Of a stretch of DNA of 35,377 nt, positions 14,803 through 23,100 are shown piece after piece. The translations under genes were made by a program, and so were the position numbers. Each line of letters begins with the position of its first letter. Within the stretch, counting starts at the first letter, position 1. The notes under the pieces were generated by a model that saw only the letters and a program-made list of their open reading frames with translations, made no database searches and was not told the origin of the DNA. Source of the DNA: an uncultured Acetatifactor sp. (GTDB taxonomy: Bacteria > Bacillota > Clostridia > Lachnospirales > Lachnospiraceae); assembly GCA_910586515.1 (NCBI GenBank), contig CAJUGL010000036.1, positions 1-35,377 on the forward strand. The letters run 5' to 3'.

Positions 14803-17400
14803 CTATTTCCCGTCACCCGCCTCAACGGCTTCCGTTCTGTAAATGAACTTCACGCTGCCCTCCATTTCATTCGTGATTCCGGCAAAAGTTTTATAGTTTT
14901 TCGCCACGTCGGAGATGGCGTATATTCTGTCCGTCAGTCCCTCCAGATCGCCGTCCACCGCTTCTGCCAGTCTGCTTATGCCTTCCTCATTGAACTGCCC
15001 CAGTCCGTCGGAGAGTTCCCGTGCGCCGTCCCTGAGCTGTGTAATGCCGCCTACGAGAGCGGGCGTATTATCCTTCATGGTCTGAATTCCGTTATAGAGC
15101 TGTGAGGATCCGTCCTGCAGTTTACCTGTTCCGCCTTTCAGTTCATTGATTCCGGCGGTCAACGTCCCTGCTCCCGACGCTGCTTCCGCCACTCCTGCCG
15201 TATAAGCCTGAAGTCCCAGATAGAACACATTATAATTATCCAGAGAAGCTTTCAGGGAGATCACGGATTTGGCGCCTTCCGATGCGGCGGCCAGTTTGTT
15301 CTGCACTTCCTCCCCGGCCATGTTTTCGGTGATGGCCTTCTGTACCTGCAATTCTGTGTTTGCGGCAATGGTTTCCTTCAGGGCGACGCTCTGCATCTGG
15401 GCATCTATGTTGGATTGTATCGTGGCCTGAATCTCCTCTGCTGCCATCTGTTCTTCCACTTTGGCAGGCACAATGGTCTGCAGCTGTGCATCTACATTGG
15501 CCTGAATTTCCGCTTTCACCCCATCCGCAGCCATCTGTTCCTCTACCTTGGCAGGTACGATGGTTTCCAACTGGGCGTTTACGTTGGCCTGGATTTCCGC
15601 TTTCACTCCATCTGTTTCCATCTGGTCTTCAATGGCCGTCCTGACAGCCGACTGGGTTCCCTCGTCTATGGTTCCCGCAGCCACGGCTTCTTCATAGGCC
15701 TCCGGTTCCATCCCTGTGACATTTCGGATCACCTGCCCTGTTACCTGTTTCTTCACTTCTGCAGTGACTGCCTGTGTCACCTGTTCCCCTGCGGCTTTGG
15801 TCACTTCCGCGGTCACCTGCTCCCGCACGGCCTCCGTTACCGCCCCAGTCACCTGTTCCACGGCAGCTTCCCTTACCTTTGCGGTCACCTGCTCCCGCAC
15901 GGCGGCTTCCACTTTTGCGGCCACCTCTCCTCTTACCGCATCCGTCACCTGGGATTCAATATAGGGGCGCTTCTCCTCCACGGCGCTTGTGACCTGCTCC
16001 AGGGCCTGTTGGTACACTGCGTCCCCGTCCAGGGATGCAATAACCTGGTTCAGCGCTTCCCCATAGTTTTCGATGGTCATCTCCGGCACATTCAGGCCCG
16101 CTGCAGTCAGCTGCGTTCTGGCTGTGGAGAGAAGTGTCTCGAATACCTGTCTTGCGCCGCCGTTGAGTTCCGCATTCTTGGAAGTAAGGGTATTCAGGCC
16201 GTTTTGGAGCCTTGCCGCGCCGTCCTGCAGTTTTGAAGCACCCTCGTTCAGGCTGCCCGCGCCTTTCTGCAGCTCTGCGGAACCTGCCGCAAGCTGATCA
16301 ATGCCCTTGACCAGTTCCCCTGATTTGTCAAGCAAAGTGCACAGTCCTTCATAAAGCTGCGAAGATCCGTCCATCAGCTGATCCATGGCATTGGTAAGCT
16401 CTCCCATGGAGCCGCTGAGATTCTCCAGGGTATCTTTCTTTTCCAGATTTATTCCGCTGAACACCTCATTGGAGGCAACGGTAGCCGTCATTCCCAGTTT
16501 AAATTCCTTCACATCCGCCGTGACTTCCACGTAGTCCGGTATTTCCATTTTCTCAGAGTCCGCATTCAGGCTTTCCTGCAGTCCCGGGAAGGCAAGGCCC
16601 GTCACCACAGTGCGGTCTCCGTCGTTCATCAGCCTTCCGTTGGTGACTTCTACATTGGTAAATACTTCGTTATCCAGTATCATACCGGTCATCATGGCAA
16701 AGGGGACATATATTTTGGTTTTCTCACCATCGATTTCCACCTCTTCATACTGTGTATTGGTATAGTCGAAGCGAATGGTCACTTTGCCGCTCTTTCCTGC
16801 CAGTTCCCGGGAAGAGATCTCTTTTCCGTCCAGCAGATAGGTTACTTTCATTGTTACAGGCAGGTCTTTCTCGATATTTCCCTGGTAGTATATATCGCCG
16901 CCATTGGCATTCCAGATTTTCTCGTTGGATTTTCCCGTTGTATAATCCAGTTCATCTTTAACGCTTTCCAGTTCTTTTAATTCCGTAACGTCATTTATCT
17001 TATTTCTGCCCAGGCTGTTTTTGATCCAGTCGCTGACAATGATCTTCTGCGCGGAGCCGCTGGCGTCCGTGAGGATATATACTGTCTCTTCTTTGGAAAT
17101 CCCGGCTGCGTCCTCTGCGTTTTCCGTACCCTTACTGCCGCCTGTATCAGCGGTCAACAGAAGATTAACCGTTTCCTCCTGATCGGAAAGGATTTCTTCC
17201 CCGGATACCTCCTCTTCTGCCGTCGATTTGCCGCTTTCTGCTGCCAGGACGGTCATCCCCGTTCCGGCCTGCCCCAAAACCAGGGCTGCGCACAGGGTCA
17301 GCGTCATAATACGGGCTCTCTTACTCCTGATATTTCCCCTGTTTTGCGCCATATTGTCCTTCATTGTTCTGATCATATTTTTAATTGTTCTGTTTTTCAT
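14803..17400 (-). CDS. Secreted Gly-heptad repeat protein partnered with an MMPL transporter
   Basis: 865 residues. A basic N-terminus and a hydrophobic stretch (about 32-52) ending VLAAES look like a signal peptide. Residues 330-420 and 740-800 carry X-X-X-Leu-X-X-Gly heptads (for example AAGSAELQKGAGSLNEGASKL), the repeat class seen in YhgE/Pip-like and MMPL-linked proteins. The middle (about 460-690) is Ala/Gln/Val/Glu-rich with internal duplications such as PAKVEEQMA, likely a long coiled coil. I see no C-terminal membrane segment. Its ribosome site overlaps the stop of the MMPL gene, so the two are coupled. It is probably an extracytoplasmic partner of the transporter, perhaps spanning the thick wall; the cargo is unknown. 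Confidence 0.82.
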   Translation of the reverse strand: MKNRTIKNMIRTMKDNMAQNRGNIRSKRARIMTLTLCAALVLGQAGTGMTVLAAESGKSTAEEEVSGEEILSDQEETVNLLLTADTGGSKGTENAEDAAGISKEETVYILTDASGSAQKIIVSDWIKNSLGRNKINDVTELKELESVKDELDYTTGKSNEKIWNANGGDIYYQGNIEKDLPVTMKVTYLLDGKEISSRELAGKSGKVTIRFDYTNTQYEEVEIDGEKTKIYVPFAMMTGMILDNEVFTNVEVTNGRLMNDGDRTVVTGLAFPGLQESLNADSEKMEIPDYVEVTADVKEFKLGMTATVASNEVFSGINLEKKDTLENLSGSMGELTNAMDQLMDGSSQLYEGLCTLLDKSGELVKGIDQLAAGSAELQKGAGSLNEGASKLQDGAARLQNGLNTLTSKNAELNGGARQVFETLLSTARTQLTAAGLNVPEMTIENYGEALNQVIASLDGDAVYQQALEQVTSAVEEKRPYIESQVTDAVRGEVAAKVEAAVREQVTAKVREAAVEQVTGAVTEAVREQVTAEVTKAAGEQVTQAVTAEVKKQVTGQVIRNVTGMEPEAYEEAVAAGTIDEGTQSAVRTAIEDQMETDGVKAEIQANVNAQLETIVPAKVEEQMAADGVKAEIQANVDAQLQTIVPAKVEEQMAAEEIQATIQSNIDAQMQSVALKETIAANTELQVQKAITENMAGEEVQNKLAAASEGAKSVISLKASLDNYNVFYLGLQAYTAGVAEAASGAGTLTAGINELKGGTGKLQDGSSQLYNGIQTMKDNTPALVGGITQLRDGARELSDGLGQFNEEGISRLAEAVDGDLEGLTDRIYAISDVAKNYKTFAGITNEMEGSVKFIYRTEAVEAGDGK

Positions 17401-17416
17401 GCTGTTGTAACCTCCG

Positions 17417-19615
17417 TTATTGTGTTATTGGCATTGTTCTTGTATTATTTTTCGTATTATGTTTCCTGCTGTGCCGCATATCCAGTGTGGTGGCGCAGAT
17501 CAGTCCGTCGCAGAGCCGAAGCAAAGCAGGCAGGATAAAGATCACGCAGAACATACTCACCACGGCTCCTCTGGCCATCAGCATACACATGGAGCTGATA
17601 ATGTCGATATTGGAGTAGACCGCCACGCCGAAGGTTGCCGCGAAGAGTCCCATTCCGGACACAAGGATGGAAGGGATGGCGCTTGCCAGGGCAATGGTTA
17701 CGGCTGTTTTCCGGTCCTTTCCGTTGATGCGTTCCTCCTTATACCGGGTGGTCATCAGGATGGCATAGTCCACGGTGGCGCCCAGCTGTATGGTGCTGAT
17801 ACAGATGGGAGCGATGAAGGGAAGGCTCTGTTTCAGGTAATGGGGCAGTCCCAGGTTGATGAAAATCGCCAGTTCAATTACGGAGATCAGGATAAAGGGC
17901 AGTGTAATGCTTTTTTCCACAATGGCAATGATGAGGAAAATAGCGATAATGCTCACTGCGTTCACCACCTTGAAATCCCGGTCCGTTGTCTCGATCATGT
18001 CTTTCATACAGGGCGCTTCCCCGATCAGCATGCCGCCTTCATCATATTTCTTCAAAATATCATTCAGGGCATTGATCTGTACATTGACTTCGTCGCTTGC
18101 CACTTTGTATTCCGAGTTGATGAGCATCAGTTCCCATTTGTCGCTCTTCAGGACTCCGGTGACGGATTCGGGTAAAATTTCCTCCGGCACCAGAGAGCCG
18201 ATGACAGATTCCAGTCCCAGTACATATTTGACGCCTTCCACCTGCTCCATCTCCCGGACCATCCGGCGGATGTCTTTTGCAGGCACATTTGTATCAATCA
18301 GCAGCATATGGGTAGACGCAATATTGAATTCCTCCTGGAGTTTGGAATTAGCAATGACATATTCCATATCCTGAGGCAGGCATTCGCCCATGTCGTAATA
18401 GACTTCGCCGTTGGTCCTGCTGTAGCCGTAATAGGCAGGAGGGATCAGCAGGGCAAAGACTGCCAGGAAAAGCGCGAATATTTTCACCGTCCCTGCTGCA
18501 AATCCTCCCATGTCCGGAATCAGGGATCTGTGTTTGGTCTTCTGAAGCGGTTTATCCAGTACCAGTATCAGGGCGGGCAGAACCGTGACGCAGCCCAGGA
18601 CGCCCAGCAGAACGCCTTTTGCCATCACAATTCCTAAATCCCTGCCCATGGTGAAGGTCATAAAGCACAGGGCGATGAATCCGGCTACCGTGGTAACGGA
18701 ACTGCCCACTACGCTTGCCAAGGTTTCCTGTATGGCGGCTTCCATGGCCTGGCAGGATCTGCTCTTTCTTTCATTGGAGCTCAGCTGAACCTCAGGGGCT
18801 GTTTCCGCCGGATCACTGTTTCTTCCGCGGTTGGAAACCGCCAGGCCCCGTTTTGCTCTCTGTTCATTGTAGCTGTGCCACAGGAAGATGGAGTAGTCCA
18901 TGGTCACTGCCAGCTGCAGTACTGCCGAAAGGGCTTTGGTGATATAGGAAATCTCACCCATAAAGTAATTGGTTCCTAGGTTCAGCAGAATCATGATGCC
19001 GATGGAAGCCAGGAACACAAATGGTACCAGCCAGCTGTCCAAGAGCAGCAGCATGGCGGCGCAGGCCAGGGCCACCGCAATGCCCACATAGATGGGCTCC
19101 TCTTCTTCACACAGATCTTTCAGATCAGTCACCAATGCCGACATGCCGGACACATAGCACTGCTTTCCGCAGACGGAGCGAATCTCCCGTATGGCGTCCA
19201 TTGTGATGTCTGCCGAGGTGGAGCTGTCAAAAAAGACTGCCATCATGGTGGCGTGTTCCGTGTTGAATTCCTGATACAGCCTATCCGGCAGAAGCTCCTT
19301 GGGCACAGACAAGTCCATCAGGGAATCGTACCAGATCACGGATTCCACATGTTCCACCTGTTCGATCTCTTTTTTCAGCCTGGCCACATCTTTGTCCGGC
19401 ATATCCTCCACAATGAGAAAGGAAAATGCCCCCTTTCCAAACTCCTCCATCAATTCGTTCTGTCCGGTGACGGTATCCATGTCCTCCGGCAGATAGTCCA
19501 ACATGTCATAGTTGATTCTGGTTCCCGCCATGCCCAAAACGGACGGAACCATCAGCACAAGGGCCAGAATCAGAATCGGTATGCGGTATTTTACCACTGT
19601 TTTTGAGAAACGCAT
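17417..19615 (-). CDS. MMPL-family (RND superfamily) membrane transporter
   Basis: 732 residues with the MMPL layout: one membrane segment, a large outer loop, five segments, then the same again. The two halves carry matching motifs after the sensing-domain segments (VTMDYSIFLWHSYNEQR and ATVDYAILMTTRYKEER), with the Asp-Tyr pair thought to carry protons in this family. Actinobacterial relatives export lipids and glycolipids; the cargo in Firmicutes is mostly unknown. The start at 19615 is chosen because AGAAAGGA lies 8 bases upstream; an ATG three codons earlier abuts that site. It lies between the DUF308 gene and the secreted Gly-heptad gene in one operon. Confidence 0.92.
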   Translation of the reverse strand: MRFSKTVVKYRIPILILALVLMVPSVLGMAGTRINYDMLDYLPEDMDTVTGQNELMEEFGKGAFSFLIVEDMPDKDVARLKKEIEQVEHVESVIWYDSLMDLSVPKELLPDRLYQEFNTEHATMMAVFFDSSTSADITMDAIREIRSVCGKQCYVSGMSALVTDLKDLCEEEEPIYVGIAVALACAAMLLLLDSWLVPFVFLASIGIMILLNLGTNYFMGEISYITKALSAVLQLAVTMDYSIFLWHSYNEQRAKRGLAVSNRGRNSDPAETAPEVQLSSNERKSRSCQAMEAAIQETLASVVGSSVTTVAGFIALCFMTFTMGRDLGIVMAKGVLLGVLGCVTVLPALILVLDKPLQKTKHRSLIPDMGGFAAGTVKIFALFLAVFALLIPPAYYGYSRTNGEVYYDMGECLPQDMEYVIANSKLQEEFNIASTHMLLIDTNVPAKDIRRMVREMEQVEGVKYVLGLESVIGSLVPEEILPESVTGVLKSDKWELMLINSEYKVASDEVNVQINALNDILKKYDEGGMLIGEAPCMKDMIETTDRDFKVVNAVSIIAIFLIIAIVEKSITLPFILISVIELAIFINLGLPHYLKQSLPFIAPICISTIQLGATVDYAILMTTRYKEERINGKDRKTAVTIALASAIPSILVSGMGLFAATFGVAVYSNIDIISSMCMLMARGAVVSMFCVIFILPALLRLCDGLICATTLDMRHSRKHNTKNNTRTMPITQ

Positions 19616-19669
19616 AATTGTCATCCTTTCTATTCTATTTTGTTAATACTTTTCGGCGGTTCTTGACTT

Positions 19670-20266
19670 TCAGCAGATTTCCCGGTACTCGCTTTCCAGA
19701 ATATCCGGTTGCTGATGCTTCACGATCTTCACCGTGCTGACTGCCACGCACAGATTCAGGATTCCCTCCGCCAACAGCGAAAGCCCCAATAACATGGTCA
19801 GCACATGGGCGCTTTCCACAGGACGGAACACCAACAGCACGCCCACGCTTCCGGTCACAACGGCAAAGAGGAGAATCAGCCACCAGGCGCCGATGCCGAA
19901 CCTTTTGGAATCCAGAGCGATCTGTATTTTAAACAGTCCGTCCGCCAGAATCGCTATTCCCAGAGCGACGAAGATAAAGTTCATCACGTTCTGGAATTTC
20001 AGCAGTACTATGGCTCCCAGGGCAATCAGCAGGATGCCGAACTCCATGTCGTACTGAAATGCCAGCCGGAACAGATCTCTGGAAAAATATCCTGCCAGCC
20101 GGATACATCCGAAGGCGATCATCAGGATTCCCAGGGCACGGCCTATCATTTTCACAGACAGTTCGGGACGGGCCATAAACAGAATCCCCACCATGCACAG
20201 GACTGCCGACATAAGGATATAGCCGATCTTTGCCGCTTTCATGGGTGTTATGGAACGCATTTTCAT
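19670..20266 (-). CDS. DUF308 (HdeD-like) membrane protein
   Basis: 198 residues with six predicted membrane segments in three hairpins. Each hairpin has the repeated pattern of a Gly-rich helix ending in Ala or Gly plus a small polar turn (GRALGILMIAFGCIRLAGYF, then LGIAILADGLFKIQ, then LGLSLLAEGILNL), the DUF308 signature. HdeD of E. coli is tied to acid resistance; the role here is unknown. TAGGAGG lies 8 bases before the ATG. It is first of three genes with the MMPL transporter and Gly-heptad protein, so it may be an accessory of that export complex. A 10-bp inverted repeat in its leader (20290-20339) may influence expression. Confidence 0.87.
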   Translation of the reverse strand: MKMRSITPMKAAKIGYILMSAVLCMVGILFMARPELSVKMIGRALGILMIAFGCIRLAGYFSRDLFRLAFQYDMEFGILLIALGAIVLLKFQNVMNFIFVALGIAILADGLFKIQIALDSKRFGIGAWWLILLFAVVTGSVGVLLVFRPVESAHVLTMLLGLSLLAEGILNLCVAVSTVKIVKHQQPDILESEYREIC

Positions 20267-20289
20267 TCAAATACCTCCTATTAGAGTTC

Positions 20290-20339
20290 CGCATCTGCCC
20301 GCCCTCGTAAATCCTCTGGGGTGGCAGGCTGGGCAGATG
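20290..20339 (-). promoter_or_regulatory. Leader inverted repeat before the DUF308-MMPL operon
   Basis: GCATCTGCCC (20290-20299) pairs with GGGCAGATGC (20330-20339). It lies between a TATACT -10 element on the minus strand (near 20362) and the DUF308 ribosome site, so it would fold in the leader RNA or bind a dimeric protein. The stem is GC-rich but ends 15 bases before the ribosome site. Function is inferred from position only. Confidence 0.4.
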
Positions 20340-20394
20340 CTGTTTTTGTTTGATGAGGAGAGTATAGCAGAAGGAAGCTTTGATGAAAATCGAC

Positions 20395-20431
20395 AGAAAA
20401 AGCCGTCTGCCCAAAATTAAGGCAGACGGCT
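20395..20431 (-). terminator. Rho-independent terminator of the GntR-ABC operon
   Basis: A perfect 11-bp stem (AGCCGTCTGCC and its complement) with a 9-base loop is followed on the minus strand by TTTTTC. It lies 38 bases after the permease stop and separates that operon from the DUF308 operon. Confidence 0.9.
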
Positions 20432-20468
20432 GTAAGTGACTGAAAAACAGACAAATGAATAAAAATGT

Positions 20469-21119
20469 CTAAAATTCCTTTTTTTCCATAATTCCCATAC
20501 TGATTCGGCAGGACAGCAGTAATAGCAGTGCTCCAAGCGCCGCTCCTGCTGCGGCTGCGGCCCCCATTCCCTTCAGCTGCAGATTTTCCAACACTCCCAG
20601 GTCCAGATGCAGCATCTCCAGAATCTTTACCGCAGCCATTACAATTGCAAACAGACCTCCCATAATACCCACCATCACAATCCTGCTTTTCTCCCCGCCG
20701 AACTTGAAATGCAAGGGCAGCAAGACTGCCAATAAGATCAGCGGTATGGGAATCATCATCAGGGCCATCACAATACTGTCCGTCAAGGAAGCCATATTCC
20801 TGGCTACTCCCGCTGCCCCGGCGATCCCTGTGCCCAGCAGCCATCCTCCCCCTGACAGCAGCAGTCCGAAACAGTATTTCTCTATCACATAACTCTTTCT
20901 GGTAACCGGCAGGGAGAACAGGAAGGAATACCCGTTGTCAAATTCGTCATAGCTCAAGGTACTGGTGGTAAAGGTAGCGCCTATGAGGGACAGATAGACA
21001 ATGAGAAAGGAGCCATCCTTTAAATAGGAGCCCATCCCCACTGCAATCAGAAGAATCATCACAATGGAATTCCTCATATTTTTCATCAGTTTCATATCTT
21101 TAATCAGTAAACCTTTCAT
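20469..21119 (-). CDS. ABC-2 type permease
   Basis: 216 residues with six membrane segments. An inner loop carries the sequence SYDEFDNGYSFLFSLPVTRKSYVIEKY, a signature of the ABC-2 permeases found with YtrA-type regulators. The start overlaps the ATPase stop by 4 bases (ATGA type). With the ATPase it should form a small transporter; relatives are induced by cell-wall antibiotics or serve unknown roles. A Rho-independent terminator follows. The protein ends MGIMEKKEF after the last membrane segment, a normal cytosolic tail. Confidence 0.9.
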   Translation of the reverse strand: MKGLLIKDMKLMKNMRNSIVMILLIAVGMGSYLKDGSFLIVYLSLIGATFTTSTLSYDEFDNGYSFLFSLPVTRKSYVIEKYCFGLLLSGGGWLLGTGIAGAAGVARNMASLTDSIVMALMMIPIPLILLAVLLPLHFKFGGEKSRIVMVGIMGGLFAIVMAAVKILEMLHLDLGVLENLQLKGMGAAAAAGAALGALLLLLSCRISMGIMEKKEF

Positions 21120-21967
21120 AACGCGGCACCTCGTATCATCATGGTTATTACATTGTCAATAGTTCCCTTCTCAATGGTCAGCCCCGGATTGTTCTCCAGG
21201 TAATACTGCTTCTGACTGGTAAGACAGCTGTAGCCAAAGCTTTCCTTCCTGCTGCGCAGGATATACCGCTTATCCAGAGCGGCATACTGTCTGTCGTCCG
21301 CCTTGATCAGAGCATAATCGCTTAACAGCACATCCGTATCCTCATGGAGAATGATTCTGCCCTCATGTATCATGTAAATGTCGTCACACAGCCCCTCCAG
21401 GTCACCGGAGATGTGGGAGCTGATAAGAATGGCACGGTCCTCCTGCTGCTCCATATAATCCCGCAGCAGCTCCAGAATCTCATCCCTTGCCACCACGTCC
21501 AGTCCGGCAGTGGGTTCGTCCAGAATCAGCATTCCGGCCCTGTGGGAAATGGCTGTAATGACCTTTAGCTTTGCCTTCATGCCCGTGGAAAATTCCTTAA
21601 TTTTCTTATTGTCAGGCAGTCCGGACTTTCGGATTTGATCCTGAAAAAAGGCTTTGTCGAATTTACTGTACAGGCCGCTTAATATGGAAAAGATATCTCT
21701 GATAGTCAGATAACCGCTGAAACCGGAATCCGACAGCACAATACCCAGTTCCTCCCTGTCCCTGGCACTGAATTCCCTTATGTCTTTTCCCAGAATGCGG
21801 ACAGTGCCGCCCTCCGGTTTCACCAGTCCCAGAGCCGCCTTGAAGGTAGTGCTCTTGCCTGCGCCGTTCTGTCCGATAAATCCGGTGACGCAGCCCGGTT
21901 TGACTTCCAGGGAACAGTCCAGGGAAAATGTGTTATATGTCTTTCTCAAATGGTCAATCTTTAACAT
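21116..21967 (-). CDS. ABC transporter ATP-binding protein (YtrB/BcrA-like)
   Basis: 283 residues. Walker A (GQNGAGKSTT at about 37-46), a signature in the variant form FSTGMK, Walker B (MLILDEPTAGLD) and switch histidine (ISSHISGD) are all present. The C-terminal 80 residues are a family-specific tail. The start at 21967 (MLKIDHLRKTY) has GGAGGT 7 bases upstream; frames running to 22057 cross that site and are rejected. It is the middle gene of a regulator-ATPase-permease operon and couples ATP hydrolysis to the downstream permease. Confidence 0.93.
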   Translation of the reverse strand: MLKIDHLRKTYNTFSLDCSLEVKPGCVTGFIGQNGAGKSTTFKAALGLVKPEGGTVRILGKDIREFSARDREELGIVLSDSGFSGYLTIRDIFSILSGLYSKFDKAFFQDQIRKSGLPDNKKIKEFSTGMKAKLKVITAISHRAGMLILDEPTAGLDVVARDEILELLRDYMEQQEDRAILISSHISGDLEGLCDDIYMIHEGRIILHEDTDVLLSDYALIKADDRQYAALDKRYILRSRKESFGYSCLTSQKQYYLENNPGLTIEKGTIDNVITMMIRGAAL

Positions 21968-22053
21968 TGTCATACCTCCTCTCGTGCGCCTTTGCGACTT
22001 TACTGTCCGGCAGAAATTATTTCTCAAAAGCACTTGACACTTATTAGCTGGAC

Positions 22054-22425
22054 TCATCCGTCCATAATCAAGTCAAACAGGCTCCTGATATCTTCTTCGC
22101 TGATACCATAAGCTCTGCCCTTCTGGACAGCCTTCTCCAAATCCGCCTCCACTTCCTTCTTCTGTTCTTCCAACAGCAGCTGCCGGTTCACTGCGGCCAC
22201 ATAGGTTCCCTTTCCGTGGACGGTGACGGTAAAACCCTCCTCCTCCAGGCTGTCGTAAGCCTTCTTTACGGTAAGGGCGCTGATCTTCAGTTCTTTTGAC
22301 AGCGTGCGGACAGAGGGCAGATTGTCGCTTTCCTTTAGTTCCCCATTACGGATCAGGGTTTTGATCTGATCTGAAAGCTGTTCGTATATGGGGATCATGG
22401 AAGAATTGTTTATAATAATGCGCAT
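22054..22425 (-). CDS. GntR-family regulator, YtrA subfamily
   Basis: 123 residues. A winged-helix DNA-binding domain (about 10-75: PIYEQLSDQIKTLIRNGEL, PSVRTLSKEL, TVKKAYDSLEEEGF, then VHGKGTYV) is followed by a short helical tail of about 45 residues, which defines the YtrA group. These repress ABC operons and release on cell-envelope stress. GGAGG lies 8 bases before the ATG. The promoter directly upstream is enclosed in a 14-bp inverted repeat, so self-repression is very likely. Its last codons are close to but do not overlap the ATPase. Confidence 0.93.
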   Translation of the reverse strand: MRIIINNSSMIPIYEQLSDQIKTLIRNGELKESDNLPSVRTLSKELKISALTVKKAYDSLEEEGFTVTVHGKGTYVAAVNRQLLLEEQKKEVEADLEKAVQKGRAYGISEEDIRSLFDLIMDG

Positions 22426-22442
22426 TATGTTTTCCTCCTTGC

Positions 22443-22491
22443 AAACAGTATATAACAGTGTTTAACTGTTGTCAAGTGTTATATACTGTTT
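22443..22491 (-). promoter_or_regulatory. Promoter enclosed in a YtrA-type operator
   Basis: AAACAGTATATAAC (22443-22456) and its exact complement (22478-22491) form a 14-bp inverted repeat. Within it on the minus strand are TTGACA (22470-22475), a 17-base spacer and TATACT (22447-22452). One dimer bound to the arms would cover both hexamers. The right arm overlaps the stop codon of the TetR gene. Confidence 0.85.
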
Positions 22492-23044
22492 ATTTTAAAC
22501 TTCTGGAAACCATCTCCTCAGCCATTCCCTTGCGAAGTTCGCATATGCGTTTTATCTGTTCTGCAATATCCTCACTCATGCCGCTGCTGAGCCATTCCAT
22601 CACCATGCCGAAGCACTCACATTTATAAAACCGGATCAGAAGCTCCCTGTCCGAATCCGGGATGGGCCGTTCCGCAAAAAGAACCTTCACATAAACGGAA
22701 ACCACATGATGGCAAACCTTCCACAGATACTGTTCATAAATATCCCGATTGGCCGAATTGTGGATATGCAGGATGGCCCGTCTGTTTTTCCGGGCAAAAT
22801 CAAGGGCTGTATTCAGGCATTCCTCAATGGAGTCGATGGAAGGATGCTCTGCGATAATCCGGTCCGCCTCCTCCGTGACAATCTCCTCCACCAGGGCCGG
22901 AATGTCCTGGAAATGGTAGTAAAACGAATTCCGGTTTACCCCGCAGGTTTCCACAATATCCTTCACCGTAATCTGGCTCAGGGGCTTCTCGTTCAGCAGT
23001 TTGATAAAGGTGGTTTTAATCGCCGTTTTTGTAAAATTCGCCAT
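22490..23044 (-). CDS. TetR-family transcriptional regulator
   Basis: 184 residues. The N-terminal helix-turn-helix is typical (TAIKTTFIKLLNEKPLSQITVKDIVETCGVNRNSFYYHF, residues 7-45). The C-terminal ligand domain resembles the DhaS-like/TetR_C group, with a conserved Cys-Glu-Cys segment (YKCECFGMVMEWL). The start at 23044 has AAGGAG 9 bases upstream; a TTG seven codons earlier is rejected. Ligand and targets are unknown. The gene stops exactly at the GntR operator, so read-through into that operon is possible. It could regulate the DUF308-MMPL operon, since TetR regulators often govern MMPL pumps, but this is only a guess from proximity. Confidence 0.9.
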   Translation of the reverse strand: MANFTKTAIKTTFIKLLNEKPLSQITVKDIVETCGVNRNSFYYHFQDIPALVEEIVTEEADRIIAEHPSIDSIEECLNTALDFARKNRRAILHIHNSANRDIYEQYLWKVCHHVVSVYVKVLFAERPIPDSDRELLIRFYKCECFGMVMEWLSSGMSEDIAEQIKRICELRKGMAEEMVSRSLK

Positions 23045-23100
23045 GATTCTGTTCTCCTTACGCAATATTTATTTCTCCCCACAATCAACAGGCCCCGCCC

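Noticed and set aside
15415..16236. Long plus-strand frame (273 codons) opposite the Gly-heptad gene
   Set aside because: Antisense shadow of a repetitive gene with biased codons; no ribosome site or recognisable domain.
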